From: Prevotella sp. | GTDB lineage: Bacteria > Bacteroidota > Bacteroidia > Bacteroidales > Dysgonomonadaceae | Assembly: GCA_031285905.1 (NCBI GenBank) | Contig: JAITVH010000023.1 | Coordinates: 1 to 63,451, forward strand | Length of the DNA stretch: 63,451 nt | Reading direction: 5' to 3' | Shown here: positions 36,011 through 44,788 of the stretch, in pieces | Layout: each line of letters starts with the position of its first letter | Position numbering within the stretch: position 1 is the first letter of the stretch | The notes under the pieces: model-generated | Seen by the model: only the letters and a program-made list of their open reading frames with translations | Databases searched by the model: none | What the model was told of the DNA's origin: nothing | Program-made: the position numbers and the translations under genes

Positions 36011-37906
36011 ATGAAAACTATTATCCAGCTATTTGACGAGAGTATTTATAACTATAGGACAAAGACATTCTTATGGGAGAAAAACGATCAAAAATTTAAA
36101 TCACTTACTTACGGCCAAACAAAAGAACGGGTTTATCAGCTGGCATCCGGATTATTGGAACTGGGGATTAAATCATCTGATAAAATAGCATTGCTATCAG
36201 AAGGGAGAAGTGACTGGATAATAAGCGAACTGGCAATCTTACATTTGGGAGCAGTTAATGTTCCTCTTTCAGTCAAGTTGGAAGAGTCGAACGATCTTTA
36301 TTTCCGGCTGAAACATTCAGATGCGAAGTATATTATTGTATCAGGTACTCAGCTGAAAAAAATCAGGGCTATTATCGAAGATCTGCCCTTAGTTGAGAAA
36401 GTGATTGTTATGGATAAGGTAAATCTCAACGAGGATAGGGAAATATTGTATGAAGAAATATGCCGTGAAGGAAAAGAAAAGTTGATAGAAAACCAGAAAA
36501 AGATAGAAGATATAGCCAAGTCTGTAAATGGTTCGGATCTGGCGAATATCAGCTATACATCGGGAACAACAGCAGATCCAAAGGGTATCATGCTCTCGCA
36601 CCGCAATTATACCGCAAATGTAGAGCAGGCCATGTCTCTTATAGAAATTGACACGACGGACAGCAACCTCATTATTTTACCACTAGATCACTGCTTTGCA
36701 CATGTGGCCGGCTTCTATACATTTATGGCATATGGAGCAAATGTGGCAACTGTACAGCGAGGGAAATCACCCATGGATACCCTCAGAAATATTCCACTGA
36801 ATATGAAGGAGTTTCAGCCGACTGTGATAATGAGTGTACCAGCGTTGGCTAAGAATTTCAGGAAAAATATAGAAACAAGTATAAAGGCAAAAGGTGAATC
36901 TACTGTTAAATTATTTAATAAAGCGCTGCAAACGGCTTATGAATATAACAGAGAAGGGTATAACAAGAAGAAGTCCCTGATCACCAAAATAAAGCTTAAG
37001 GTATATGATAAGCTTATTTTCTCGAAAGTACGCGAGGCCTTTGGCGGAAAGCTGAAATTCTTTATAGGTGGCGGCGCACTTCTCGATATAGAGTTGCAAC
37101 GCTTCTTTTATGCCATTGGAGTTCCAATGTTGCAAGGATACGGTCTGTCAGAAGCTACCCCTATTATATCGGCTAACTCAATTCACCGTCATAAACTGGG
37201 TTCATCGGGATTCATTGTTAAGAATTTAGATTTGAAGATTTGCGATGAGGATGGGAACGAACTTCCTGTAGGTGAAAAAGGCGAGATTGTGGTAAAAGGC
37301 GAAAATGTGATGCTTGGTTATTGGAAAAATGAGCAGGCTACCAAAGAAACGATCAAAGATGGTTGGTTGTATACAGGAGATATGGGATATGTAGATAGCG
37401 ATGGGTTCTTGTATGTATTAGGTCGATTTAAGAGTTTGCTGATCTCGAGTGACGGAGAAAAGTATAATCCGGAAGGGATTGAAGAGTCTGTTGTAGAGAA
37501 GGTTAAATTTATTGATCAGATCGTTTTACATAATAACCAAGACGCATATACGGTAGCCCTTGTAGTACCAAATATCGTAAATCTGAAAGAATATATACAG
37601 AAGGAGTTCCCAGGATTATCCTGGACTTCAAGGGAAGCTAAAATAGAATCGTTGAATGCAATCAAGGACGGACTAGATCAATATAAGGCAAAAGGTATAT
37701 TTGCAGGAGAATTTCCTGAGCGATGGCTGCCTGCGGCAATTGCTGTACTACCCGAACCATTTACAGAACAGAACGGAATGGTAAACAGTACAACCAAAAT
37801 TGTAAGATCGAAAGTAGAGGAATTTTATCAGGACAGGCTGGAATATCTCTATATGGCTGAAGGGAAAAACCATCTCAGCGAACTGAATATGGAGAGCCTC
37901 AAATAG
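36011..37906 (+). CDS. Long-chain fatty acid--CoA ligase family protein
   Basis: 631-residue ANL-superfamily enzyme, larger than the one at 9.4 kb. YTSGTTADPKG is the adenylate-forming motif. GYGLSEATP and DGWLYTGDMGYVDSDGFLYVLGR are the later motifs, and a C-terminal AMP-binding domain follows. It probably makes long-chain acyl-CoA for phospholipid synthesis or acid recycling. There is no signal peptide or membrane segment. It is convergent with the HxlR gene, separated by 21 bases. Confidence 0.88.
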   Translation: MKTIIQLFDESIYNYRTKTFLWEKNDQKFKSLTYGQTKERVYQLASGLLELGIKSSDKIALLSEGRSDWIISELAILHLGAVNVPLSVKLEESNDLYFRLKHSDAKYIIVSGTQLKKIRAIIEDLPLVEKVIVMDKVNLNEDREILYEEICREGKEKLIENQKKIEDIAKSVNGSDLANISYTSGTTADPKGIMLSHRNYTANVEQAMSLIEIDTTDSNLIILPLDHCFAHVAGFYTFMAYGANVATVQRGKSPMDTLRNIPLNMKEFQPTVIMSVPALAKNFRKNIETSIKAKGESTVKLFNKALQTAYEYNREGYNKKKSLITKIKLKVYDKLIFSKVREAFGGKLKFFIGGGALLDIELQRFFYAIGVPMLQGYGLSEATPIISANSIHRHKLGSSGFIVKNLDLKICDEDGNELPVGEKGEIVVKGENVMLGYWKNEQATKETIKDGWLYTGDMGYVDSDGFLYVLGRFKSLLISSDGEKYNPEGIEESVVEKVKFIDQIVLHNNQDAYTVALVVPNIVNLKEYIQKEFPGLSWTSREAKIESLNAIKDGLDQYKAKGIFAGEFPERWLPAAIAVLPEPFTEQNGMVNSTTKIVRSKVEEFYQDRLEYLYMAEGKNHLSELNMESLK

Positions 37907-37927
37907 TCCTTATCCCTTAAAGTTTGC

Positions 37928-38278
37928 CTATTCGATATTCAGTATCTTTCTCATTGTCGGACGAAAATTATCTCCCCATTTTTCAATTTCATTGATTATG
38001 GGAAGCAGGGTTTTCCCTGTCTCTGTTATAGAATATTCGGAATGAGGAGGTAGTTCGGGGAATATGGTTTTCTTTATCATTCCATGCATTTCCAATTCTT
38101 TCAATTGCTGATCTATTACACGGGGACTGGCATCGGGAAACTCACGGTGCAGTTCACTTGGGCGCATCGGCTTATTATCCAGTTCCATGAGAATGCAGCT
38201 TTTCCATTTTCCTCCGATTACTTCCATCGTAACCTTTACGCCGCATTCTATATCGAAAGGTATCTTCTTTTCATACAT
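37928..38278 (-). CDS. HxlR family transcriptional regulator
   Basis: 116-residue winged-helix protein. GVKVTMEVIGGKWKSCILMEL and RPSELHREFPDASPRVIDQQLKELE are HxlR/MarR-like DNA-binding features, and PPHSEYSITETGK is the wing. It contains a cysteine pair-like residue near the N-terminus (ECG), common in redox- or electrophile-sensing members. It is divergent from the ureohydrolase gene, with a 142-base control region holding both promoters and a palindrome. A role in control of that neighbour is inference. Confidence 0.88.
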   Translation of the reverse strand: MYEKKIPFDIECGVKVTMEVIGGKWKSCILMELDNKPMRPSELHREFPDASPRVIDQQLKELEMHGMIKKTIFPELPPHSEYSITETGKTLLPIINEIEKWGDNFRPTMRKILNIE

Positions 38279-38295
38279 AATTATCAGGTTTTACA

Positions 38296-38303
38296 CAAAG
38301 GTA
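38296..38303 (-). promoter_or_regulatory. -7 promoter element of the HxlR gene
   Basis: The minus strand reads TACCTTTG, an exact TAnnTTTG, about 17 bases upstream of the ATG. Confidence 0.5.
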
Positions 38304-38330
38304 GTATATCTGTTTGAAAGATAGTATATA

Positions 38331-38342
38331 GATAAATTTATC
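38331..38342. promoter_or_regulatory. Palindromic candidate HxlR operator
   Basis: GATAAATTTATC is a perfect 12-base palindrome. It sits between the two divergent promoters and is flanked on both sides by related GTATAT/GTATATA elements (38302-38309, 38323-38330, 38344-38349). The site suits a dimeric winged-helix regulator. Confidence 0.45.
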
Positions 38343-38366
38343 AGTATATGAATAATTTCGCCGTAC

Positions 38367-38397
38367 TTGTATAAAAACAGCCTACCTCCTATCTTTG
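38367..38397 (+). promoter_or_regulatory. Promoter of the ureohydrolase gene
   Basis: TTG at 38367-38369 and TATCTTTG at 38390-38397 (an exact TAnnTTTG) are 20 bases apart. The upstream in-frame TTG start candidate at 38367 is thus in the -33 element, supporting ATG 38421. Confidence 0.6.
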
Positions 38398-38420
38398 TTA
38401 CTTATCAAATATATAAGAGC

Positions 38421-39383
38421 ATGAAAAGGATATATTTACTGATTATCTTACTTATTGTAGTTCTAACCTCATTAACAGCACAGGAAAACCAATCAAAAAA
38501 TAAGATTATGGAAAAGAATAAATCAACATTGCGTCTCATTTATCCCCAATGGCAAGGAGGGATTGTCAGTCATCTCTTACCAGAGTTAAAACCGGACGAT
38601 GCTTCGCGTGGTTACTACTTAGGAGCTCAACTGTTGAATTTTCTTGCTCCTTACAATGGGCAGAAAACAAGGGAAGTTCCTGTGTCGTTGGATATAAACG
38701 ACAGGGCAACTGAGAATGGTATCAACTCATACAGAGCTATTCTGAAGCAAACAAAGGATGCGCTTGATATATTGAACGAGAATGATCCTGAGCGTATTGT
38801 CGTTCTTGGTGGTGACTGTGCAGTAAGTGTGGTTCCATTTACCTATCTGGCAGCTAAGTATCCTGATGATGTGGCTATTGTATGGATAGATGCCCATCTG
38901 GATATAAACCTGCCCGGAGACAACTATGAAGGTTATCATGCAATGGCACTCACTGCCTGTATGGGAATAGGCGACAAAGATATTATGAATATGCTTCCTG
39001 CAAAGGTAGATGCTTCGAAATCACTGATTGTAGGGATTCGCGAATGGGATGAAGGTATGAAAGAGCGGCAACAAGAGTTGGGAATTAAAGGAGTGATTTC
39101 ATCAGAAGTGGCTAAAGACAGTTCGTCTGTTATGCAGTGGCTGAAAAGTACAGGAGCCTCTAAAGTGTTTATTCATTTCGATATGGATGTCTTAGACCCT
39201 GCTGATCTCATTGCTGCGGTAGGAGTTGTTCCTGACGGGATGAAAATAGATGAAGTTATTCGTGTTATCAATGATATCTCGGCAGAATATGATATTGTAG
39301 GGTTAACTGTTGCCGAACCGATGCCACGGATTGCGATCAAAATAAGGAATATGCTGAATGAATTACCTTTGTTGAAGGATTAA
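38421..39383 (+). CDS. Exported ureohydrolase (arginase/agmatinase family)
   Basis: Mn-dependent ureohydrolase fold that cleaves guanidino compounds to urea. Metal-binding motifs: Asp157, His159 and Asp161 in DAHLD, and Asp254 and Asp256 in DMDVLDP. The first ligand motif reads GGDC, with Cys133 where arginases have the GGDH histidine. Residues 1-21 are hydrophobic with a cleavage-like LTAQEN, so the protein appears exported. An internal Met (MEKNKSTLRLIYP) would give a cytosolic form. It has its own promoter and a strong terminator at 39394. Substrate is unassigned; arginine, agmatine or formiminoglutamate are candidates. Confidence 0.8.
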   Translation: MKRIYLLIILLIVVLTSLTAQENQSKNKIMEKNKSTLRLIYPQWQGGIVSHLLPELKPDDASRGYYLGAQLLNFLAPYNGQKTREVPVSLDINDRATENGINSYRAILKQTKDALDILNENDPERIVVLGGDCAVSVVPFTYLAAKYPDDVAIVWIDAHLDINLPGDNYEGYHAMALTACMGIGDKDIMNMLPAKVDASKSLIVGIREWDEGMKERQQELGIKGVISSEVAKDSSSVMQWLKSTGASKVFIHFDMDVLDPADLIAAVGVVPDGMKIDEVIRVINDISAEYDIVGLTVAEPMPRIAIKIRNMLNELPLLKD

Positions 39384-39393
39384 CAAATAAAGG

Positions 39394-39448
39394 AGTGGCT
39401 GTTTCAAAAGCAAAAAGACTTCTCCGGCTTTCGGAACAGCCACTTTTT
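39394..39448. terminator. Bidirectional terminator between convergent genes
   Basis: AGTGGCTGTTTC (39394-39405) pairs with GGAACAGCCACT (39433-39444), with one wobble pair. A T-run follows at 39444-39448. It separates the ureohydrolase gene from the convergent GH32-like gene. Confidence 0.8.
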
Positions 39449-39473
39449 CATTAAACATATCTGACTATTTTTA

Positions 39474-40946
39474 TCATTCTATTTTAAAGACTTTTACATC
39501 TTTAAATAAGGCACTCCCATTCTTTACGAAAAAGAAGATCTTATTTCCCTTTTGTTCTGAAAGTCGGTTAACAATACTACGCTGATTATTAACATTAATG
39601 TCGATTATATCACCTTTTACAATAACATCTAGTTCTACAGGCTTATCCAGCCCTTCTACTGCTTCAATCAATGTATTATGGATCAAGACCAAACGTTTAT
39701 TCGTATTTAGTTCAAGTTTATAACCTTTAGTGTTTTTATCGGTAGCTTTTAGATAGAGCCCAATTTCATCATAATTCCCTTTTGGTTCAATGGTGAGAGA
39801 GATACGATAATTATCAGGTAGATTTGCAATAGATGCAATGTCAATCCCATTACGAGAATCAATCTGAATTTCCCCCTTTGAAACTTTCACATTCCGCGAA
39901 CCCTCTGTAGAAATATCCGGCGTTGCCATACTGCCCATATCGGGCAAAACCTCCGGTAAAAAAGCTGTTCTGAGACTCCCATCTTTTTCCTGAAACAATT
40001 CTCTCAACAGAATGTTGCCACCAAATACAGATCCATCCGAATCCTTATTATTCCATTTACCTCCGATGAAGGCTGTAGCAATTCTGCGTCCTCCTTCAAA
40101 AGGAGCAGTTTTATATACATTAGCCCATTTCTCTAGCAAAGCCTGCGATTTAGGCCATTCCCATGGACCGTAAGGTTGTCGGGACTTCAAATAATAAGTA
40201 TCTGAATGAACACTGTAAATCAGGTAGTACCAGCCGTTCCACTCAAAATAGTCTGAGCATTCGGGTGTTGCAGGCTGTCCTGTAAGAGGAGAAACTGCTT
40301 CCGTCCAATTCATTAAATCTTTAGAAATCAGATGAGCCAGATAGCCTCCCTGCCCGCTAAGTACAGGGTCTTTTTTATATCCGGATACGAATAAATGAAA
40401 AGCGCCTTCTTTATCTTTAAAGACTCTCGGATCTCTAAATTGATTCCGGTCGCAGTCCGCCGGTGGTTCATAGAAAGGATTGGGCTTTTGCTTCTCATAG
40501 GTAATGCCGTCATCGGTACTTATTGCATAACTTAATTGCTCGGTACTATGCCCATCTTCGATAAAACGGGTAGAATAAAAAGCATAGAACTTATCCCCTT
40601 CGGCAATAACAGATCCGGTACATATCGATTTCTCCCAATCTTCATCAATACCTAAAGCTACAGCATAATGTTTCCAGTTTTTCAAATCTTTTGAGGTACT
40701 TAGAGCCCACTGATGTCCACCCAGTCCGTTCAGTCCGGAATGATGCCCTTCATCTAAAAGCCAGTATAAATAAAATGTTCCATTATGATAATATGGCATG
40801 CAGTCTCCGGGAAACAAATGTTCTTCAGCCGGCTTAAAATACTGGAAATGCGTTGTTGGTTGAATAGAGGGATTATAATCCTTAACCTGAGGATATAAGC
40901 TCAATTGACTAAAAAGGAATAAGAAGTAAAAAAACGTTTTCTTCAT
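39474..40946 (-). CDS. GH32-like beta-propeller glycoside hydrolase
   Basis: Signal peptide, then a five-bladed propeller and a C-terminal beta-sandwich (about 350-490), as in clan GH-J. Candidate catalytic residues: Asp48 in FPGDCMP (nucleophile position; the usual NDPNG motif is not seen), Asp172 in FRDPRVF (RDP motif, transition-state stabiliser) and Glu229 in TPECSDYF (EC motif, acid/base). A fructan or sucrose-like substrate would fit GH32, but the first motif differs, so a divergent GH32/43-superfamily enzyme is possible. It is a single gene with no PUL partners. Confidence 0.78.
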   Translation of the reverse strand: MKKTFFYFLFLFSQLSLYPQVKDYNPSIQPTTHFQYFKPAEEHLFPGDCMPYYHNGTFYLYWLLDEGHHSGLNGLGGHQWALSTSKDLKNWKHYAVALGIDEDWEKSICTGSVIAEGDKFYAFYSTRFIEDGHSTEQLSYAISTDDGITYEKQKPNPFYEPPADCDRNQFRDPRVFKDKEGAFHLFVSGYKKDPVLSGQGGYLAHLISKDLMNWTEAVSPLTGQPATPECSDYFEWNGWYYLIYSVHSDTYYLKSRQPYGPWEWPKSQALLEKWANVYKTAPFEGGRRIATAFIGGKWNNKDSDGSVFGGNILLRELFQEKDGSLRTAFLPEVLPDMGSMATPDISTEGSRNVKVSKGEIQIDSRNGIDIASIANLPDNYRISLTIEPKGNYDEIGLYLKATDKNTKGYKLELNTNKRLVLIHNTLIEAVEGLDKPVELDVIVKGDIIDINVNNQRSIVNRLSEQKGNKIFFFVKNGSALFKDVKVFKIE

Positions 40947-41098
40947 GGATAATTCTTCTTTAAGGTTTAGAGGTAATAATTGACAGTTAAAGGTAGGTAT
41001 TTAATCAATATCTTTATGTCATTTTCAGAATATCAGATAAAAAAATCCGGCCTTATATTTCTATAAAACCGGATATAAATATAGAGGAATATGGATCG

Positions 41099-41638
41099 TT
41101 ATTGTTCAATCCATTTTATAATTTTATCACTAAATGGGTCTTCGCGTGGAGAAACCATATCAACGAGGTTACCTTCTTCATCGACCATGAATTTCTGAAA
41201 ATTCCACGATACTTCTGCATCCATTTTACCATTTTCCTTTTTTTCTGTCAGCCATTTATAAATAGGTGCCTTATTCTCGCCTACCACATCTATCTTCGCC
41301 ATCATAGGAAACGAGACATTGTATTCTAATGTACAAAATGTCTTTATCTCTTCATTTGTACCCGGTTCCTGTCCATTAAAGTTATTCGCAGGGAAACCTA
41401 TAACCACAAAGTTCTTATCCTTATATTTTTCATATAGCTGTTGCAACTTTTCATATTGAGGTGTAAGCCCGCATTTCGAAGCAACATTTACAATGAGTAC
41501 TTTCTTACCTTTCAATGAAGACATACTGAAATCTTTTCCATCTATATCTTTCACCTTAAAGCTGTATAAACTCTTATCTTCCTGTACCATAGAAATTGAA
41601 ATTAAGCTAAATAACAGAGCAAGGGCAAATTGTTTCAT
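41099..41638 (-). CDS. Glutathione peroxidase family, exported thiol peroxidase
   Basis: The catalytic triad is visible: Cys in ASKCGLTPQ, Gln in FPANNFNGQEPG and Trp in SWNFQKF. An N-terminal signal peptide (LLFSLISIS) suggests a periplasmic site. It reduces hydroperoxides, probably with thioredoxin-like donors as bacterial Cys-type enzymes do. Length of 179 residues is standard. Divergent from the TauE gene. Confidence 0.9.
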   Translation of the reverse strand: MKQFALALLFSLISISMVQEDKSLYSFKVKDIDGKDFSMSSLKGKKVLIVNVASKCGLTPQYEKLQQLYEKYKDKNFVVIGFPANNFNGQEPGTNEEIKTFCTLEYNVSFPMMAKIDVVGENKAPIYKWLTEKKENGKMDAEVSWNFQKFMVDEEGNLVDMVSPREDPFSDKIIKWIEQ

Positions 41639-41775
41639 ATCTCTCGATAGTTTTAGTGTTGTAAAAGGTATAACAAATTACAAACTTAATTGTTTATATA
41701 AGATGCAATTTATCTAAAAATAGATGCATGTGATATGCTTAAAAACTATCTTTATACTCTAAAAATATATTCTCA

Positions 41776-42627
41776 ATGGATTTAAGTTTAGAAACATTTT
41801 CATTCATTCTCTTTCTGGGAGCCATTTTTGCAGGATTGATAGGTTCACTCACCGGCCTTGGAGGAGGAGTCATAGTAATACCTTTATTGACGCTCGCCTT
41901 TGGTGTTGATATGAGATATGCCATCGGTACAGCATTGGTAACAAGTATTGCTACCTCATCAGGTGCGGCAGCAGCTTATATCAAAGAAGGCATCACCAAT
42001 ATCCGCATTGGTATGTTTCTCGAAATAGCGACTACCACAGGAGCTGTCATTGGCGCAATAGTCGCTATGTATCTCGATAAAATGTATATAGCTATTATCT
42101 TCGGGCTTGTCCTTATCTTTTCGGCCGTCAGATCGGTGAATAAGAAAGATGAAAAAGATATAGACTTCATTGCACCGGGCGATAAGTTAGGTGTTAAACT
42201 CAAGCTTAATGGCTCTTATCCGACAAAGGGCGGTTCGATACAGAAATACAACGTCCATAACGTAGCCGGGGGCTACTCCCTCATGACTTTGGCCGGCATC
42301 TTATCCGGACTGTTGGGTATAGGTTCGGGTGCATTAAAAGTCCTGGCAATGGATACTACCATGCGTATCCCTTTCAAAGTTTCGACCACCACCAGTAATT
42401 TTATGGTGGGTGTTACGGCTGCTGCAAGTGCCGTCATTTATCTGCAACGCGGATATATAGATCCTGCACTGGCCATGCCAATTGTGGTAGGTGTACTGAT
42501 AGGAGCGTTCTTTGGATCAAAGATATTGCCGAGAACCAATGTCAAGAAACTGAGACTATTGTTTAGCATTGTCATTTTCATCTTGGCTATATCGATGATA
42601 TATAATGGCATAACCGGAAAATTATAA
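41776..42627 (+). CDS. TauE/SafE family membrane transporter
   Basis: Integral membrane protein with about eight hydrophobic helices in two halves. Each half begins with the characteristic glycine-rich motif: GLIGSLTGLGGGVIVIPLL near residues 20-38, and GILSGLLGIGSGALKVLAM near 175. The family exports or imports sulfite, sulfoacetate or related organic anions. It is the first gene of a likely operon: 5 bases separate it from the DUF1634 gene, the usual partner. The substrate is unknown. Confidence 0.88.
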   Translation: MDLSLETFSFILFLGAIFAGLIGSLTGLGGGVIVIPLLTLAFGVDMRYAIGTALVTSIATSSGAAAAYIKEGITNIRIGMFLEIATTTGAVIGAIVAMYLDKMYIAIIFGLVLIFSAVRSVNKKDEKDIDFIAPGDKLGVKLKLNGSYPTKGGSIQKYNVHNVAGGYSLMTLAGILSGLLGIGSGALKVLAMDTTMRIPFKVSTTTSNFMVGVTAAASAVIYLQRGYIDPALAMPIVVGVLIGAFFGSKILPRTNVKKLRLLFSIVIFILAISMIYNGITGKL

Positions 42628-42632
42628 TAGCA

Positions 42633-43046
42633 ATGAGTATATTTACAAAAGACTATTGGTCTGAAAAAGATATGAACTTGCTTATTGGCAAACTGCTCCG
42701 TTATGGAGTCTTCTTAGCCTGTGGCATTACTTTGTTTGGAGGTATTATTTATCTATACCAGCATCAAGGAGCATCTATGGAGCATTACAAATCCACTCCT
42801 GACGGACAACCTTTTCCGGGAGCAGAGTATTATCTACGTGAATTAAGTACCATCATTCCGCGTGTCTTTTCCTTTGATGGAGCAGCCATTATACAGCTTG
42901 GCGTATGTGTATTGATAGCGACACCCATTCTTAGGGTTGCCTTCTCTGTTATCGCATTCCTTATTGAGAAAGACTATATGTATGTAGTCATAACCCTGAT
43001 CGTATTAATAATCATTATTGCAAATATGTTATTAGGATTGCATTAA
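42633..43046 (+). CDS. DUF1634 membrane protein
   Basis: 137 residues with three hydrophobic helices (about 20-45, 85-110 and 112-136). DUF1634 members are commonly encoded next to TauE/SafE transporters, as here (5-base gap), suggesting an accessory role. No catalytic motif is seen. Confidence 0.83.
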   Translation: MSIFTKDYWSEKDMNLLIGKLLRYGVFLACGITLFGGIIYLYQHQGASMEHYKSTPDGQPFPGAEYYLRELSTIIPRVFSFDGAAIIQLGVCVLIATPILRVAFSVIAFLIEKDYMYVVITLIVLIIIIANMLLGLH

Positions 43047-43061
43047 TTAAAAATCATCTAT

Positions 43062-43784
43062 ATGAAAACACTATTAACGATTCTTGCCGTTTTATACAGC
43101 AGTATTGCCTTTGGACAATTAGACCTTTCCAACTTCGACAAAGAAAGTTTCCTTATAGGAACATTGGATGATTATATGGGACGCCAGCAGACATTCACAG
43201 CATCTGTCGACAGTTTTGATTTTCAAAAGGTAGATATCTATGCCCAATCAGAAAAAGGCATTGCCTTACTGATCGATTCTCTTTTTAAAGATGAATATAA
43301 CGATTTATATATAACAAATAACAATGCTCCAAAAGGAATAAAACTGTACTCTAAACCTCTAGCTGCCAAAGTTAACGAGTATTACAATTTTAAGTCTACA
43401 GGAGGGTTTACAATGTATGGGGATACCGTTTATACGGGGTATTTAATTCCAGAGAAGTTTTCAACAGAGAGCCGGAAGCTGTCTTTCCTGGCAGGAGCAT
43501 TTCTCAGAAGCGGGGGTAAATTCGAAAACGGAACATATTATATCACGATACCCAATTCACCAAGTAAGGCCCGAGTATGTGCTAATTTACTAAAAGAAAT
43601 GGGTTGTACAGATGTTTCTTATGAAATGCTGCCCAATTATATTCCGGTAGGACATTGGGTGTATTTCCGTCCTTCGCAGGAAGTGGAAAACATACTACAA
43701 CAGTTAAGCCCAATAAAAAAGATAAAACCTTTGCCCAACGAATTTAGGGAAATATTGAAAGAGGAATTCAAAAAAGTGTTATGA
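43062..43784 (+). CDS. Exported protein of unknown family before the M28 peptidases
   Basis: 240 residues with a signal peptide (LYSSIAFG before QLDLS). I do not recognise the family. The body is mixed alpha/beta, with a repeated motif of tyrosine-rich strands (NEYYNFKSTGGFTMYGDTVY) and a KARVCANLLKEMGC segment. It overlaps the first M28 gene by 4 bases (ATGA) and is 15 bases from the DUF1634 gene. Coupling suggests it works with, or is secreted alongside, the peptidases. Confidence 0.6.
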   Translation: MKTLLTILAVLYSSIAFGQLDLSNFDKESFLIGTLDDYMGRQQTFTASVDSFDFQKVDIYAQSEKGIALLIDSLFKDEYNDLYITNNNAPKGIKLYSKPLAAKVNEYYNFKSTGGFTMYGDTVYTGYLIPEKFSTESRKLSFLAGAFLRSGGKFENGTYYITIPNSPSKARVCANLLKEMGCTDVSYEMLPNYIPVGHWVYFRPSQEVENILQQLSPIKKIKPLPNEFREILKEEFKKVL

Positions 43785-44779
43785 AAAACAACCTTCTATA
43801 CTTATTACTACTTTTATCAACACATGCCTTTGCCCAATCACCCAAAGAAAAGGGGCTAAACAGCATTAACAAAGAAAGTGCCGAAGCCTATATCACCTTT
43901 CTGGCACATGATCTTCTTGAAGGCCGGGAAGCTGGAAAAAGAGGCAGTCGGATTGCTGCAGAATATATAAAGTCTGTTTTACAGGGCATTGGTATTAAAC
44001 CCTATCCTGAAACATATTATCAATCATTTGAGGCCTATAGCAAAGAGAGGCAAAAGAGAACTCGATTCTATGTTCATCCCGATACAATTGCAAAATATAG
44101 AGAAGAAGATGCTCATCGTAAGTTAGAACTAAAAAATGTATTAGGATATATTGAAGGTAAGAACAAAAATGAGTGCGTCATTATAGGGGCACATTACGAC
44201 CATCTGGGAATAGACGAATCTTTAGCTAATGATAAAATCTATAATGGAGCAGACGATAATGCATCAGGGGTCTCGGCTGTATTACAGATAGCAAAAGCAT
44301 TCCTGATGAGCGGAGAAAAACCGGAACATAGTATTATTTTTGCTTTTTGGGATGGAGAAGAATTAGGACTTCTGGGCTCGGAGTATTTTATGCTATCGTA
44401 TAATTCGTCTGTAAAAATCAAGGGATACCTCAACTTCGATATGATCGGACGAAACAACAATGAAACCAAACCCAAGCAAGTTGTTTACTTCTATACAGAA
44501 GCGCATCCGGCATTCGGCGAATGGCTTAAAGACGATATCATATGTTATGATATACAATTGGAGCCCGATTACAAACCATGGGATAAACCAATAGGAGGTA
44601 GCGATAATGCATCATTCGCAAAAAGGGATATCCCCGTCATCTGGTATCATACCGACGGACACCCCGATTATCACCAGCCAGGCGACCATGTGGAAAAAAT
44701 AAACTGGGAGAAACTTGTATCAATAACAAAAGCTGCCTATCTTAACCTCTGGAATCTTGCAAACCTTGATAAGTATTAA
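43781..44779 (+). CDS. M28 family zinc aminopeptidase, paralog 1
   Basis: Signal peptide (HAFAQ) and an M28 peptidase domain. The expected two-zinc motifs are all seen in order: GAHYDHLG, GADDNASG, DGEELGLLGS, NFDMIGRN and YHQPGDHVE. It is predicted to remove N-terminal residues from peptides in the periplasm or outside the cell. It starts within the stop codon of the preceding gene. Two near relatives follow in tandem; this copy has an extra segment around residues 80-110 (YSKERQKRTRFYVHPD) that the others lack. Confidence 0.9.
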   Translation: MKNNLLYLLLLLSTHAFAQSPKEKGLNSINKESAEAYITFLAHDLLEGREAGKRGSRIAAEYIKSVLQGIGIKPYPETYYQSFEAYSKERQKRTRFYVHPDTIAKYREEDAHRKLELKNVLGYIEGKNKNECVIIGAHYDHLGIDESLANDKIYNGADDNASGVSAVLQIAKAFLMSGEKPEHSIIFAFWDGEELGLLGSEYFMLSYNSSVKIKGYLNFDMIGRNNNETKPKQVVYFYTEAHPAFGEWLKDDIICYDIQLEPDYKPWDKPIGGSDNASFAKRDIPVIWYHTDGHPDYHQPGDHVEKINWEKLVSITKAAYLNLWNLANLDKY

Positions 44780-44788
44780 AATTTTCAG

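Noticed and set aside
38367..38420. TTG start for the ureohydrolase
   Set aside because: It lies in the -33 element of the predicted promoter; ATG 38421 begins a normal signal sequence.
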